From: Pseudonocardia endophytica
Lineage (GTDB): Bacteria > Actinomycetota > Actinomycetes > Mycobacteriales > Pseudonocardiaceae
Length of the DNA: 64,000 bases
NCBI RefSeq assembly: GCF_004339565.1
Contig: NZ_SMFZ01000001.1
Location: 2,790,001 to 2,854,000, forward strand
Direction of reading: 5' to 3'
The notes beneath the pieces were generated by a model that was not told the DNA's origin, searched no databases, and worked only from the letters and a program-made list of their open reading frames with translations. Below, in pieces: positions 50,960 through 59,158 of this stretch (position 1 is the stretch's first letter; the number at the start of each line of letters is the position of its first letter). The translations under genes and the position numbers were made by a program.

Positions 50960-52425
50960 CGACGTCACCCGCCGCCACGCGTGGGGCCATCGACCACCTC
51001 GACACCCGCCTGTCCGTCGGCGGTGTCCGCCGCGACGCCGCGACCGGCCGCACGTTCGGTGTGGAGAACCCGGCGACCGGCGAGATCGTCTGCGAGGTCG
51101 CCGACGCGAACGCCGCGGACGCGCTGGACGCGCTGGACGCGGCCGCGGCCGCCCAGGACGGATGGGCCGCGACCGCGCCACGGGAGCGGTCGGAGATCCT
51201 GCGCCGCGCCCACGACGCGCTCGTCGCGCGCACCGACGAGATCGCCGAGCTGATCACCCTCGAGATGGGCAAGTCGCTGGCCGAGTCGCGCGGCGAGGTC
51301 GCCTACGGCGCCGACTTCCTGCGGTGGTACGCCGAGGAGGCCGTGCGCATCGCGGGCGAGTGGCGGGTCAACGGTGCGGGCGACGGCCGGATCCTGACCA
51401 TGCGTCAGCCGGTCGGGCCCTGCCTGCTGATCACGCCGTGGAACGTGCCACTGGCCATGCCCACCCGCAAGATCGGCCCGGCGATCGCCGCCGGGTGCGC
51501 CATGATCCTCAAGCCGGCCGAGCAGACACCGCTGACCGCGCTGCTCGTGGCCGACGTGCTCGCCGAGGCGGGCCTGCCGGACGGCGTCCTCAGCGTGCTG
51601 CCGACGTCGGACCCCGCACCGGTCAGCGACGTGCTGATGCGCGACCCGCGGCTGCGCAAGGTGTCCTTCACCGGTTCCACCGAGGTCGGCAGGCTACTGC
51701 TGGAGAAGTCCGCCGGCACCGTCCTACGCACGTCGATGGAGCTCGGCGGGAACGCCCCGTTCGTGGTCTGCGCGGACGCCGACGTGGACGCGGCCGTGGC
51801 CGGCGCCATGATCGCCAAGATGCGCAACATCGGTGAGGCGTGCATCGCGGCGAACCGCTTCCTCGTGCACGCAGACGTCGTCGAGGAGTTCGCGACGAAG
51901 CTCGCCGCCCGGATGGGGTCGCTGGACGTCGGCGACGGCAACGCCGACGGCCCCCGGGTCGGACCGCTGATCGACGCCGCGGCCCGGGACAAGGTCGCGG
52001 GCCTGGTAGCGGACGCGACGGCGTCCGGGGCGCGCACGCTGGTCGGCGGCACGGTGCCGGACGGTGCCGGGTACTTCTACCCGCCGACCGTCGTCACCGA
52101 CGTCCCACCGTCGGCGCGGATCAACCGTGAGGAGATCTTCGGCCCGGTCGCGTCCCTCTCGGTCTTCCACGACGAGGACGACGCGATCCGCAGGGCCAAC
52201 GACACCCCGGCCGGCCTGATCGCCTACCTGTTCACCCGCGACGTCGGCCGGGCCGTACGTCTCGCCGAGCGGCTGCACACCGGCATGGTCGGGCTGAACC
52301 GCGGTTACGTCTCCGACGCGAGCGCACCGTTCGGCGGGGTGAAGCAGTCCGGGCTCGGCCGGGAGGGCGGCTCGGCAGGCATCGCGGAGTACCTGGAGAC
52401 GAAGTACGTCGCGTTCGGGCTCTGA
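50956..52425 (+). CDS. NAD(P)-dependent aldehyde dehydrogenase (succinate-semialdehyde dehydrogenase-like)
   Basis: A 489-residue ALDH: cofactor Lys in MILKPAEQTPLTA, GxxxxG turn FTGSTEVG, catalytic Glu in MELGGNAPF near residue 260, and the nucleophile region NIGEACIAANRF where Cys stands near 294 (GEAC in place of GQxC, as in GabD-like enzymes), plus EEIFGPVASL. Coupled to the lyase (ATGA) under the LacI operator. It may oxidise the aldehyde made from a monooxygenase product downstream; the substrate is inferred only. Confidence 0.92.
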   Translation: MTTSPAATRGAIDHLDTRLSVGGVRRDAATGRTFGVENPATGEIVCEVADANAADALDALDAAAAAQDGWAATAPRERSEILRRAHDALVARTDEIAELITLEMGKSLAESRGEVAYGADFLRWYAEEAVRIAGEWRVNGAGDGRILTMRQPVGPCLLITPWNVPLAMPTRKIGPAIAAGCAMILKPAEQTPLTALLVADVLAEAGLPDGVLSVLPTSDPAPVSDVLMRDPRLRKVSFTGSTEVGRLLLEKSAGTVLRTSMELGGNAPFVVCADADVDAAVAGAMIAKMRNIGEACIAANRFLVHADVVEEFATKLAARMGSLDVGDGNADGPRVGPLIDAAARDKVAGLVADATASGARTLVGGTVPDGAGYFYPPTVVTDVPPSARINREEIFGPVASLSVFHDEDDAIRRANDTPAGLIAYLFTRDVGRAVRLAERLHTGMVGLNRGYVSDASAPFGGVKQSGLGREGGSAGIAEYLETKYVAFGL

Positions 52426-52447
52426 CCAGCGCGGCGGAGGGGACACG

Positions 52448-53425
52448 GTGGCACTCGAACTCCCACCCGAGGAGCGCCTGACCGCGGGCGACCTCATCGC
52501 GGAGGTCGCCGACAAGTCCCCGGACACCGGGCCGAACACGTCGGTCTGGCCGGGCCTGACGTTCTACCGCTTCACCCGGCCGCAGCCGGCCCAGTGGTCG
52601 ATGGTGGAGTCGTTGTCCCTCTGCTGCGTGCTGCAGGGAAGCAAGCGGGTGGTCGTGGACGGGCAGGAGTTCCGCTACGACCCGTTCAGCTACCTCGTCT
52701 TCACCGGCGGCACGCACTACGAGACGCAGGTACTCGAAGCGGGTGTCGAGAAACCGTTCCTGTCGTTCGTGCTGCAGATCGGACCCGGCCTCGTGCGCTC
52801 CGTTCTCAGCGAGATGGCGGACCCGTCGACGACCGCGGCGGGCAGTGCGGTTCCCAACCCAGGCAACTCCAAGGCATACGTTTCCCCGGTGGACCAGAAT
52901 CTCATGGGTGCGGTTCTCCGATTTCTACGTTCCCTCACCGCGAATATGGACAGGCGCGTTCTGGCACCCACCTATCTGCACGAGATCACGTATCGGTTGA
53001 TGCGGGAGGCGCAGGTGGCCCGGCTGGTGGATGCGGCCACCACCGAGCAGGACACGAACCCCGTCTCGGAGGTCATTCGATACGTCCGCGAGCGGATGTC
53101 GGAACCGTTGACGGTCGCCGACCTGGCACACCGGGTCCGACTGAGCCAGACCACCCTGTCGACGGTCTTTGCCGAGGCCACGGGCATGACCCCGTACCAG
53201 TTCGTCAAGCGGATGCGCCTCGACGAGGCCCGGGTCCTGCTGCTCCGCGACGACGTGAACGTGGGAGAGGCCGCCCGCAGCGTCGGCTATACGAGCCTGT
53301 CCCATTTCATCAACGAGTTCAAGCGCTATTACGGCACCACTCCCCGGGCCTACGCCGCCACACAGCGTCGGAACATGGGCGCCGGACCCGGGGAGACGTA
53401 CCGGAGGTCCGACTTCCGCGTCTGA
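52448..53425 (+). CDS. AraC-family regulator (AraC_N type)
   Basis: A 325-residue regulator from GTG 52448. N-terminal AraC_N sensor (CCVLQGSKRVVVDGQEFRYD, YLVFTGGTHYETQV) and C-terminal double helix-turn-helix (LTVADLAHRVRLSQTTLSTV, AARSVGYTSLSHFINEFKRY, then YGTTPRAYA). It lies directly in front of the DJ-1/NTF2/monooxygenase operon and is the best candidate activator for it. Confidence 0.9.
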   Translation: MALELPPEERLTAGDLIAEVADKSPDTGPNTSVWPGLTFYRFTRPQPAQWSMVESLSLCCVLQGSKRVVVDGQEFRYDPFSYLVFTGGTHYETQVLEAGVEKPFLSFVLQIGPGLVRSVLSEMADPSTTAAGSAVPNPGNSKAYVSPVDQNLMGAVLRFLRSLTANMDRRVLAPTYLHEITYRLMREAQVARLVDAATTEQDTNPVSEVIRYVRERMSEPLTVADLAHRVRLSQTTLSTVFAEATGMTPYQFVKRMRLDEARVLLLRDDVNVGEAARSVGYTSLSHFINEFKRYYGTTPRAYAATQRRNMGAGPGETYRRSDFRV

Positions 53426-53531
53426 TCCCACGGGAATGGGCACATTTTCCGCGGGATCGCGACTAGGGGGTGGCCGAACGCCGCTTCTACAGTGTTGTCC
53501 GACGGCGATCCAGCCCAAAGGAGGAGTTGCG

Positions 53532-54584
53532 ATGCCACGTCTGATGTTCCTCGTTTCGAGTGCTCATAGTCTGCCACTCGACGACGGTACGACCCACCCG
53601 ACCGGATATTTCGCAGAAGAAGCGTTGACGCCGTACGAACGGTTCGTCGCGGCCGGCCTCGACGTGGATGTGGTCACCCCGGACGGGCGGCCACCGTACG
53701 CCGATCCGTACGGCCTCGACCCGATCTTCCACTACCCCGACGAGGACGAGGACTTCCTCGCCTCGGTCACCCGGACGTTCGCCCACGACGTCGACGACAT
53801 CCGGCTCACCCTGCGCCACCTGACCGAGCTCGGCATGATCGCCGCCCGGCGAGTGTTCTTCGCGCTCCGCGAGGAGGGTCTCACCGCCTCCGACGCGCGG
53901 GACCTGGTCGACCGCGCGGCACGGATCTGCTGGGAGCAGGACCGTGAGTTCGTCGAGGTCCTCGTCTCGGAGAACCTCGCGGGCCCGCTGAGCGCGTCGC
54001 GCGTCCAGGCCGCCCTGGACGCGGTGAACCTGGACAGCCGCGCGGAGTCCGATCGGGTCGCCCGCGCGCTGTCCGAGATCGAGGGATTCCGCGCGCCGCT
54101 GGACCTGTCCCGGATGAGCGTCGAGCAGATGGCCGCCTACGACGCCGTCTTCGCGCCCGGCGGGCACGGCCCGATGGTCGATCTGGCCGACGACGACCAG
54201 GTCCAGAGGCTCCTCGCGGTACTGCACGAGAAGACCGCGCCGATCGCCTCGCTGTGCCACGGACCCGCGATGCTCCTCGCCGCCCCGGCCGGGACCGACG
54301 GGCAGTGGATCTTCGACGGGTACCGCGTCACCTCGATCACGAACGAGGAGGAGTACCAGACCGAGCCGGCTGCCCGGCCGGTCGCCGACGAGTCGCAGCG
54401 GCCGACCGGTGCCGTGCCGTGGCAGCTGGAGTCGGCGCTGCGCAACGCCGGGGTCGTGTTCGACGACGCCCGCGCCCCGTGGACCTCGCACGTCGTGGTC
54501 GACCGCAACCTGATCACCGGTCAGAACCCGAACTCGTCGGAAGCGGTCGCCGACGCGGTCCTGAAGTCGCTCGATGTTCTCTGA
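53532..54584 (+). CDS. DJ-1/PfpI-family protein with a large insertion
   Basis: A 350-residue class I glutamine-amidotransferase-like protein of the Hsp31 type (PTGYFAEEALTPYERF, APGGHGPMVDLADD, nucleophile Cys in SLCHGPAMLL near residue 245, TGQNPNSSEA at the end). Residues about 75-195 form a helical insertion absent from the second DJ-1 gene at 61189 and from most relatives. AAAGGAGG precedes ATG 53532. Hsp31-type proteins act as chaperones, glyoxalases or deglycases; beside an oxygenase operon, removal of reactive aldehydes or glyoxals is plausible. Confidence 0.88.
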   Translation: MPRLMFLVSSAHSLPLDDGTTHPTGYFAEEALTPYERFVAAGLDVDVVTPDGRPPYADPYGLDPIFHYPDEDEDFLASVTRTFAHDVDDIRLTLRHLTELGMIAARRVFFALREEGLTASDARDLVDRAARICWEQDREFVEVLVSENLAGPLSASRVQAALDAVNLDSRAESDRVARALSEIEGFRAPLDLSRMSVEQMAAYDAVFAPGGHGPMVDLADDDQVQRLLAVLHEKTAPIASLCHGPAMLLAAPAGTDGQWIFDGYRVTSITNEEEYQTEPAARPVADESQRPTGAVPWQLESALRNAGVVFDDARAPWTSHVVVDRNLITGQNPNSSEAVADAVLKSLDVL

Positions 54585-54672
54585 TGTCCGATCCGGGGCG
54601 GCTCGGCTGGTCACGGGCCTGACCCGTCGACGCGCCCGGCACGACCCCGACCACCACGATGGGAGCAGCCCC

Positions 54673-55107
54673 GTGACCGTCCCCGACGGCAGACCCCCCG
54701 CAGCCGAGTTCTGGGCCGGACTGGCCGACCGCGACGTGGCGGCGGCGTTCTCGGTCGTGGCCGACGACGCCGAGGTCACCATCATCCCGGCCGGCGTGGT
54801 CGGCACGTCCGACGCCGGGCGCCGGTTCTTCGAGGACACCGTGTCCGCGTTTCCCGACGTGGAGTTCTTCGTGAAGAACTCCTTCACCGGGACCGACGGC
54901 GTCACCGTGACCGAGGTGTCGATGGAGGGCACCCAGGCGGGCGACTACCTCGGTGTGATCAACCAGGAGAAGCACATCGACGTCGACCAGGTCTGGCTCG
55001 TGCACGACGACGGGAACCAGGTCCGGTCCATCACCGGCTACTGGTGCCAGAACCAGCTCTACCGGCGGCTGGCCGTGAAGCGTCTCGACCAGGTCGCCAT
55101 CATCTGA
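54673..55107 (+). CDS. NTF2-like (SnoaL) protein 1
   Basis: A 144-residue NTF2-fold protein: AAEFWAGLADRDVAAAFSVV, DDAEVTIIPAGVVGTSDAG, SAFPDVEFFVKNSFTGTDGV and DQVWLVHDDGNQVRSITGYW. GTG 54673 is chosen; the upstream frame from 54574 overlaps the DJ-1 gene without similarity. It belongs to the monooxygenase operon, followed 9 bases later by a related protein. The fold hosts isomerases, hydrolases and binding proteins; function unknown. Confidence 0.85.
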   Translation: MTVPDGRPPAAEFWAGLADRDVAAAFSVVADDAEVTIIPAGVVGTSDAGRRFFEDTVSAFPDVEFFVKNSFTGTDGVTVTEVSMEGTQAGDYLGVINQEKHIDVDQVWLVHDDGNQVRSITGYWCQNQLYRRLAVKRLDQVAII

Positions 55108-55116
55108 GGAGTCGTC

Positions 55117-55590
55117 ATGACACTGGCAAGCCAGGAACGTACGACGTCGAGCACCACGGCCGCCGTCACCGCGTTCTTCGACGCCTACCGCGCGCAGGAC
55201 GTCGAGGGAATGGTCGACTGCTGCTCCGACGGCGCGTCGTTCGAGTACATCCCGTTCGAGATGTGGGGGCGGCAGCGCGTCACGCGCGGCGCGGGAAAGG
55301 TCCGGACACTCGGGAAGCCGCTGTGGACGGGAATGATCGACGCTTTCCCCGATCTGACGAACACGGTCCGTTCGATCACGGCCGACGCGGCCGGTAACGC
55401 CGCGGTCCAGGTCGTTCTCTCCGGGACCCAGAGCAGCGCGTGGGGCACCATCGCCGGCCGCGGTCTGAGTTTCTCCGAACCGAACCTGTTCGTGATGCGT
55501 GTCGACGACTCGTCACTCATCGAGTCCATCACCTGCTACTGGGACTGCGCGAGCGTCGCACGGCAGCTCGGCCACCTCGAAGTCGACTGA
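55117..55590 (+). CDS. NTF2-like (SnoaL) protein 2
   Basis: A 157-residue NTF2-fold protein (AAVTAFFDAYRAQDVEGMVD, YIPFEMWGR, DAFPDLTNTVRSITADAAG, VMRVDDSSLIESITCYWDCA). Similar in layout to its neighbour, so the two may have arisen by duplication or form a heteromer. It ends 12 bases before the monooxygenase alpha subunit. Confidence 0.88.
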   Translation: MTLASQERTTSSTTAAVTAFFDAYRAQDVEGMVDCCSDGASFEYIPFEMWGRQRVTRGAGKVRTLGKPLWTGMIDAFPDLTNTVRSITADAAGNAAVQVVLSGTQSSAWGTIAGRGLSFSEPNLFVMRVDDSSLIESITCYWDCASVARQLGHLEVD

Positions 55591-55602
55591 GAAGGGAATG
55601 CA

Positions 55603-57132
55603 ATGACGCTCCTGAAGCGGGAAGAGTGGCAGGACATCGTCCGGGACGTCGACTGGACGTACGGTTTCGTCGACGACGACGCGGTCTTCCCGGACTGGCA
55701 GTCCGGGACCGGGAAGATCCCGCGTGCGGACTGGTCGAAGTGGGAGGAGAGCTACAAGGTCTCCTACCCCGAGTACGTGATGACCCAGCACGAGAAGGAG
55801 GGCGCCGCCTACGCCGTCAAGGCCGCGCTGCAGCGGTCGAGGACGTTCGAGTCGCTCGACGCGGGATGGAAGTCGGCCACGAAGATGCACTTCGGTGGCG
55901 TCTCCCTGGTCGAGTACGCCGGGCTGCTCGGCGAGCTGAAGATGGCCCGGTTCGGCCTGAGTCCCTCGTGGCGGAACATGGCCGTGTTCGGCGCGCTGGA
56001 CGAGATGCGGCACGCACAGATCACGCTGTTCTTCGGCCACGAGTTCGTCGCGAAGGACCCGCAGTACGACTGGTCGCAGAAGGCGTTCCACACCAACGAC
56101 TGGGCGTCGATCGCGCTGCGCACCCTGTTCGACGGGATGATCATCGGCCCGGACGTCGTGGACCTCGCGGTCCAGCTGCCGATGACGTTCGAGACCGGGT
56201 TCACGAACCTGCAGTTCGTGGCCCTGTCCTCGGACGCGCTCGAAGCGGGCGACATCAACTTCGCCAACATGATCAGCTCCATCCAGACCGACGAGGCGCG
56301 GCACGCCCAGCAGGGCGGCCCGACCCTGGAGCTGCTCGTCGAGCACGACCCGGTCCGAGCACAGTGGACGATCGACAAGTACTTCTGGTTCTCCGCCCGC
56401 GCGTTCGCCGGGCTCACCGGACCGCCGATGGACTACTACACCCCCGTCGAACACCGGAAGCAGTCCTACCGGGAGTTCATGGAGGAGTGGATCATCGACC
56501 AGTTCGTGCGCACGCTCGAGGACTACGGGTTGCGCAAGCCGTGGTACTGGGACGAGTTCATGCAGGGCCTGGACACCTGGCACCACTCGTTGCACCTCGG
56601 GTTCTGGAACTACCGGCCGACGGTGTGGTGGAACCCGCCCGGTGGGGTGGACGCCGACTCCCGCGACTGGCTCCGCGAGAAGTACCCCAACTGGGACAAG
56701 TTCTACCTCGAGAAGTGGGAGGTGATGGCGGAGAACATCACTGCAGGAAACGTCGAGGCGACCCTCCCCGAGACGCTCCCCTGGCTGTGCAACATGTGCC
56801 ACTTCCCGGCCATCAACCCCTCGTTCGGCCGTGACGGGAAATGGCGGGTGCGCAACTACCCGCTCAAGCACAACGGGACGACGTACTACTTCTGCACGAA
56901 GGGCTGCCGGCAGATCTGGTGGGAGGACCGCGACGCGGTCAACCACCACACCGTCGTCGAGCGATTCCTGGGCGGCGAGATCCAGCCGATGGACATGCCG
57001 GGAATCCTGAACTGGATGGGCCTGACCCCGGACGTGATGGGGGACGACGCCGACGGCTACGCGTGGGCGGAATCGTTCGCCCCGGCCGAGGACCACGGCG
57101 GCCTTCTCGTGGCGGGCGGTTCCGGACGATGA
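55603..57132 (+). CDS. tmoA: toluene-4-monooxygenase-type hydroxylase, alpha subunit
   Basis: A 509-residue diiron oxygenase subunit. All iron ligands fall at the same numbers as in T4MO/ToMO: Glu104, Glu134, His137 (ALDEMRHAQ), Glu197 (ETGFTN), Glu231 and His234 (DEARHAQ); the active-site Thr201 is kept. Pocket positions 100, 103 and 107 are Val, Val and Gly (Ile, Gly, Ala in T4MO), so substrate preference may differ. The C-terminal part carries CNMCHFP and YYFCTKGC, a complete YHS-type cysteine set that T4MO itself lacks. GAAGGGAAT precedes ATG 55603. The enzyme inserts oxygen into an aromatic ring or alkene. Confidence 0.95.
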   Translation: MTLLKREEWQDIVRDVDWTYGFVDDDAVFPDWQSGTGKIPRADWSKWEESYKVSYPEYVMTQHEKEGAAYAVKAALQRSRTFESLDAGWKSATKMHFGGVSLVEYAGLLGELKMARFGLSPSWRNMAVFGALDEMRHAQITLFFGHEFVAKDPQYDWSQKAFHTNDWASIALRTLFDGMIIGPDVVDLAVQLPMTFETGFTNLQFVALSSDALEAGDINFANMISSIQTDEARHAQQGGPTLELLVEHDPVRAQWTIDKYFWFSARAFAGLTGPPMDYYTPVEHRKQSYREFMEEWIIDQFVRTLEDYGLRKPWYWDEFMQGLDTWHHSLHLGFWNYRPTVWWNPPGGVDADSRDWLREKYPNWDKFYLEKWEVMAENITAGNVEATLPETLPWLCNMCHFPAINPSFGRDGKWRVRNYPLKHNGTTYYFCTKGCRQIWWEDRDAVNHHTVVERFLGGEIQPMDMPGILNWMGLTPDVMGDDADGYAWAESFAPAEDHGGLLVAGGSGR

Positions 57133-57404
57133 CCGGCACCGAGACCGCTCCCGAGCCGGAACTGGTCCCGCTGAACGGGATCTTCGCCGACGATTACTCC
57201 CAGCTCCTCATCCCGGTGATGTCGAACGAGACGGTCGCCGAGCTCGCCGAGAAGGTCGCCTACCACAGCGAGGGGAAGCGCGTCCGCAAGCAGGACAAGG
57301 AGAAGGTCGTCTACCACGAGTCACGCGTCGTACCGATGCACCTGACCGTGGCCGAGGCCGGGATCAAGCCGCTCGACCACGTGCGCGTCGACTACAAGGA
57401 CTGA
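57129..57404 (+). CDS. tmoB: diiron monooxygenase gamma subunit (TmoB-like)
   Basis: A 91-residue small hydroxylase subunit with the ubiquitin-like fold of TmoB: LVPLNGIFADDYSQLLIPVM, VAELAEKVAYHSEGKRVRK, LTVAEAGIKPLDHVRVDY. ATG 57129 overlaps the alpha-subunit stop. It is a structural part of the (alpha-beta-gamma)2 hydroxylase. Confidence 0.93.
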   Translation: MTGTETAPEPELVPLNGIFADDYSQLLIPVMSNETVAELAEKVAYHSEGKRVRKQDKEKVVYHESRVVPMHLTVAEAGIKPLDHVRVDYKD

Positions 57405-57415
57405 GGACCAGACCC

Positions 57416-57721
57416 ATGGACAACCCCGTCGGCCCCGTCCTGCGCATGGGCGACGACGTCGAGCTCGTCGTCGCGGCCATCGAGGACGACAACCCGGACC
57501 GCGAGATCGAGGTCATCGACCGCGGCGCGTACGTCCGGGTCCAGGCCTCCGGTCACCTGAGGGTGACGGCGGTGTCGCTGAAGCGACACCTCGGTGAGGC
57601 GTTCGAGATCCGATCCCTCGAGGGCATGCTGTCGTCGTTCTCGGGCCGGATCAACACCAGCAGCGACGCCATCGAGTGGTCGCTCGGCCGGCGCGCCGCC
57701 ACGACCACCGCGGCCCGCTGA
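57416..57721 (+). CDS. tmoD: monooxygenase effector/coupling protein (TmoD-like)
   Basis: A 101-residue MmoB/DmpM-family regulatory protein: VGPVLRMGDDVELVVAAIED, DRGAYVRVQASGHLRVTAVS, LGEAFEIRSLEGMLSSFSGR. It binds near the diiron site and speeds catalysis. Placed third, where classic tmo operons have the Rieske ferredoxin; here the ferredoxin is fifth. Confidence 0.94.
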   Translation: MDNPVGPVLRMGDDVELVVAAIEDDNPDREIEVIDRGAYVRVQASGHLRVTAVSLKRHLGEAFEIRSLEGMLSSFSGRINTSSDAIEWSLGRRAATTTAAR

Positions 57722-57734
57722 GAGGAACACGACC

Positions 57735-58778
57735 ATGACCGAGACACCGTCGGCCCCGCCGGCCGGCAAGCGACTGCGAACCTGGAGCGCGTTCGGCGAC
57801 ATCCGCAAGCGTCCCAGCGAGTACGAGATCGTCACCGAGGGCGCCAACTGGACGCTGCGATCGGGCCGCAAGGCCCCGCTGGAGGGCAACCCGTCCTCTC
57901 CAGGGAACCTGTGGCTGACCACCTACCGGGACAAGTCTCCGCTGCAGGTCGAGGACTGGGGCGGGTTCCGCGACCCGGACGCCCAGACCTACCGCTCCTA
58001 CGTCGCGCTCCAGGACGAGCAGGAGAGTCAGGTCAACGGCCTGCTCGAGCAGTACGCGGAGGCCGGTGCCGATGCCACGCTCGGCGAGCGGTGGCGGCAC
58101 GTGCTGGCGCACCTGCTCACCCCGCAGCGCTACCCGCTGCACGGGCTGCAGAAGATCGAGGCGTACCTCGGCTACGTCGCACCGTCGCCCTACATCACCA
58201 ACGCCGCCGCCCTCGGCACGGCGGACCTGCTGCGCCGGGTGACGCGGGTGGCGTACCGGACCCGCGAGCTCCAGCTCGCCCACCCGGAGGGTGGCTTCGG
58301 CACCGGGGAGCGCGAGGTGTGGGAGCGCGCGCAGGGATGGCAGCCCACCCGCGAGGCGGTCGAGCTCGCGCTGATCTCCTACGACTGGGCCGAGGCGTTC
58401 ACCGCGGTCAACCTGGTCCTGCTGCCCACCCTCGACGACGTGCTGCTGCGCCAGTTCGGCGACGTGGCACGGGAGAACGGGGACGAGCTGACCTGGCTGC
58501 TCAACTCCTACCTGAGCCGGGACACGGAGCGCCGGGCCCGCTGGTCGGCGGCCCTCGCGCGCTACGCCGTGGAGCACCGGCCCGCCAACGCCGACGTCCT
58601 CGGGAAGTGGATCGCGAGGTGGAGCCCGAGGGCGGACGCCGCGGCGGAGTCGCTTGGCACGCTGCTCGAGACGCTGCCGGAACGCGGCCGGGCGGCGGGC
58701 GTCGTGGCGGACCAGGCCCGGGACGCCCGCACCCGGTTCCACGCCGAGCTCGGGCTGGTGCCGGCCACGGCCGGCTGA
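57735..58778 (+). CDS. tmoE: diiron monooxygenase beta subunit (TmoE-like)
   Basis: A 347-residue hydroxylase beta subunit, helical fold like alpha but without iron ligands: RLRTWSAFGDIRKRPSEYEI, LTTYRDKSPLQVEDWGGFRD, DPDAQTYRSYVALQDEQESQ, LALISYDWAEAFTAVNLVLL. ATG 57735 follows GAGAGGAAC. Needed for hydroxylase assembly. Confidence 0.94.
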   Translation: MTETPSAPPAGKRLRTWSAFGDIRKRPSEYEIVTEGANWTLRSGRKAPLEGNPSSPGNLWLTTYRDKSPLQVEDWGGFRDPDAQTYRSYVALQDEQESQVNGLLEQYAEAGADATLGERWRHVLAHLLTPQRYPLHGLQKIEAYLGYVAPSPYITNAAALGTADLLRRVTRVAYRTRELQLAHPEGGFGTGEREVWERAQGWQPTREAVELALISYDWAEAFTAVNLVLLPTLDDVLLRQFGDVARENGDELTWLLNSYLSRDTERRARWSAALARYAVEHRPANADVLGKWIARWSPRADAAAESLGTLLETLPERGRAAGVVADQARDARTRFHAELGLVPATAG

Positions 58779-58804
58779 GACGACAGCAGAGGAGGAGGAG
58801 ATCC

Positions 58805-59158
58805 GTGGCCCCCGTGAACGACGTCTCGCCCGGTCCGTCGAGCGCCGCTCGGAGCTGGACTCCCGCGTTCGCCGAGGACGACCTGTGGGAAGGAGACATG
58901 GTCGGCGTCACCGTCGACGGCGAGAAGGTGCTGCTGCTGAACGTCGACGGCGAGATCCGGGCGTACCGGAACCGGTGCCCGCACCAGGACTGGGCCCTCG
59001 ACGAGGGCGAGTTCGAGGACGGGACGCTCACCTGCTCCCGTCACCTGTGGGAGTTCGACGCCGTCACGGGCAAGGGCATCAACCCCGACGACTGCGCGTT
59101 GACCCGGTTCCCGGTCAAGGTCGAGGCCGGCGAGATCTCGGTCTCGGTGTCCGGATGA
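58805..59158 (+). CDS. tmoC: Rieske-type ferredoxin (TmoC-like)
   Basis: A 117-residue [2Fe-2S] ferredoxin carrying electrons from reductase to hydroxylase. Rieske ligands C-x-H (CPHQDWALDEG) and C-x2-H (CSRHLWEF) are both intact. GAGGAGGAG stands before GTG 58805. Its stop overlaps the reductase ATG. Confidence 0.94.
   Translation: MAPVNDVSPGPSSAARSWTPAFAEDDLWEGDMVGVTVDGEKVLLLNVDGEIRAYRNRCPHQDWALDEGEFEDGTLTCSRHLWEFDAVTGKGINPDDCALTRFPVKVEAGEISVSVSG

Noticed and set aside
53426..53531. Sigma-54-like promoter in front of the DJ-1/monooxygenase operon
   Set aside because: GTGGCC..GC-like bases occur by chance and actinomycetes generally lack sigma-54; no clear sigma-70 boxes were found either.
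53487..54932. 481-codon antisense frame over the DJ-1 gene
   Set aside because: Shadow frame; only low-complexity Arg/Gly/Asp composition.
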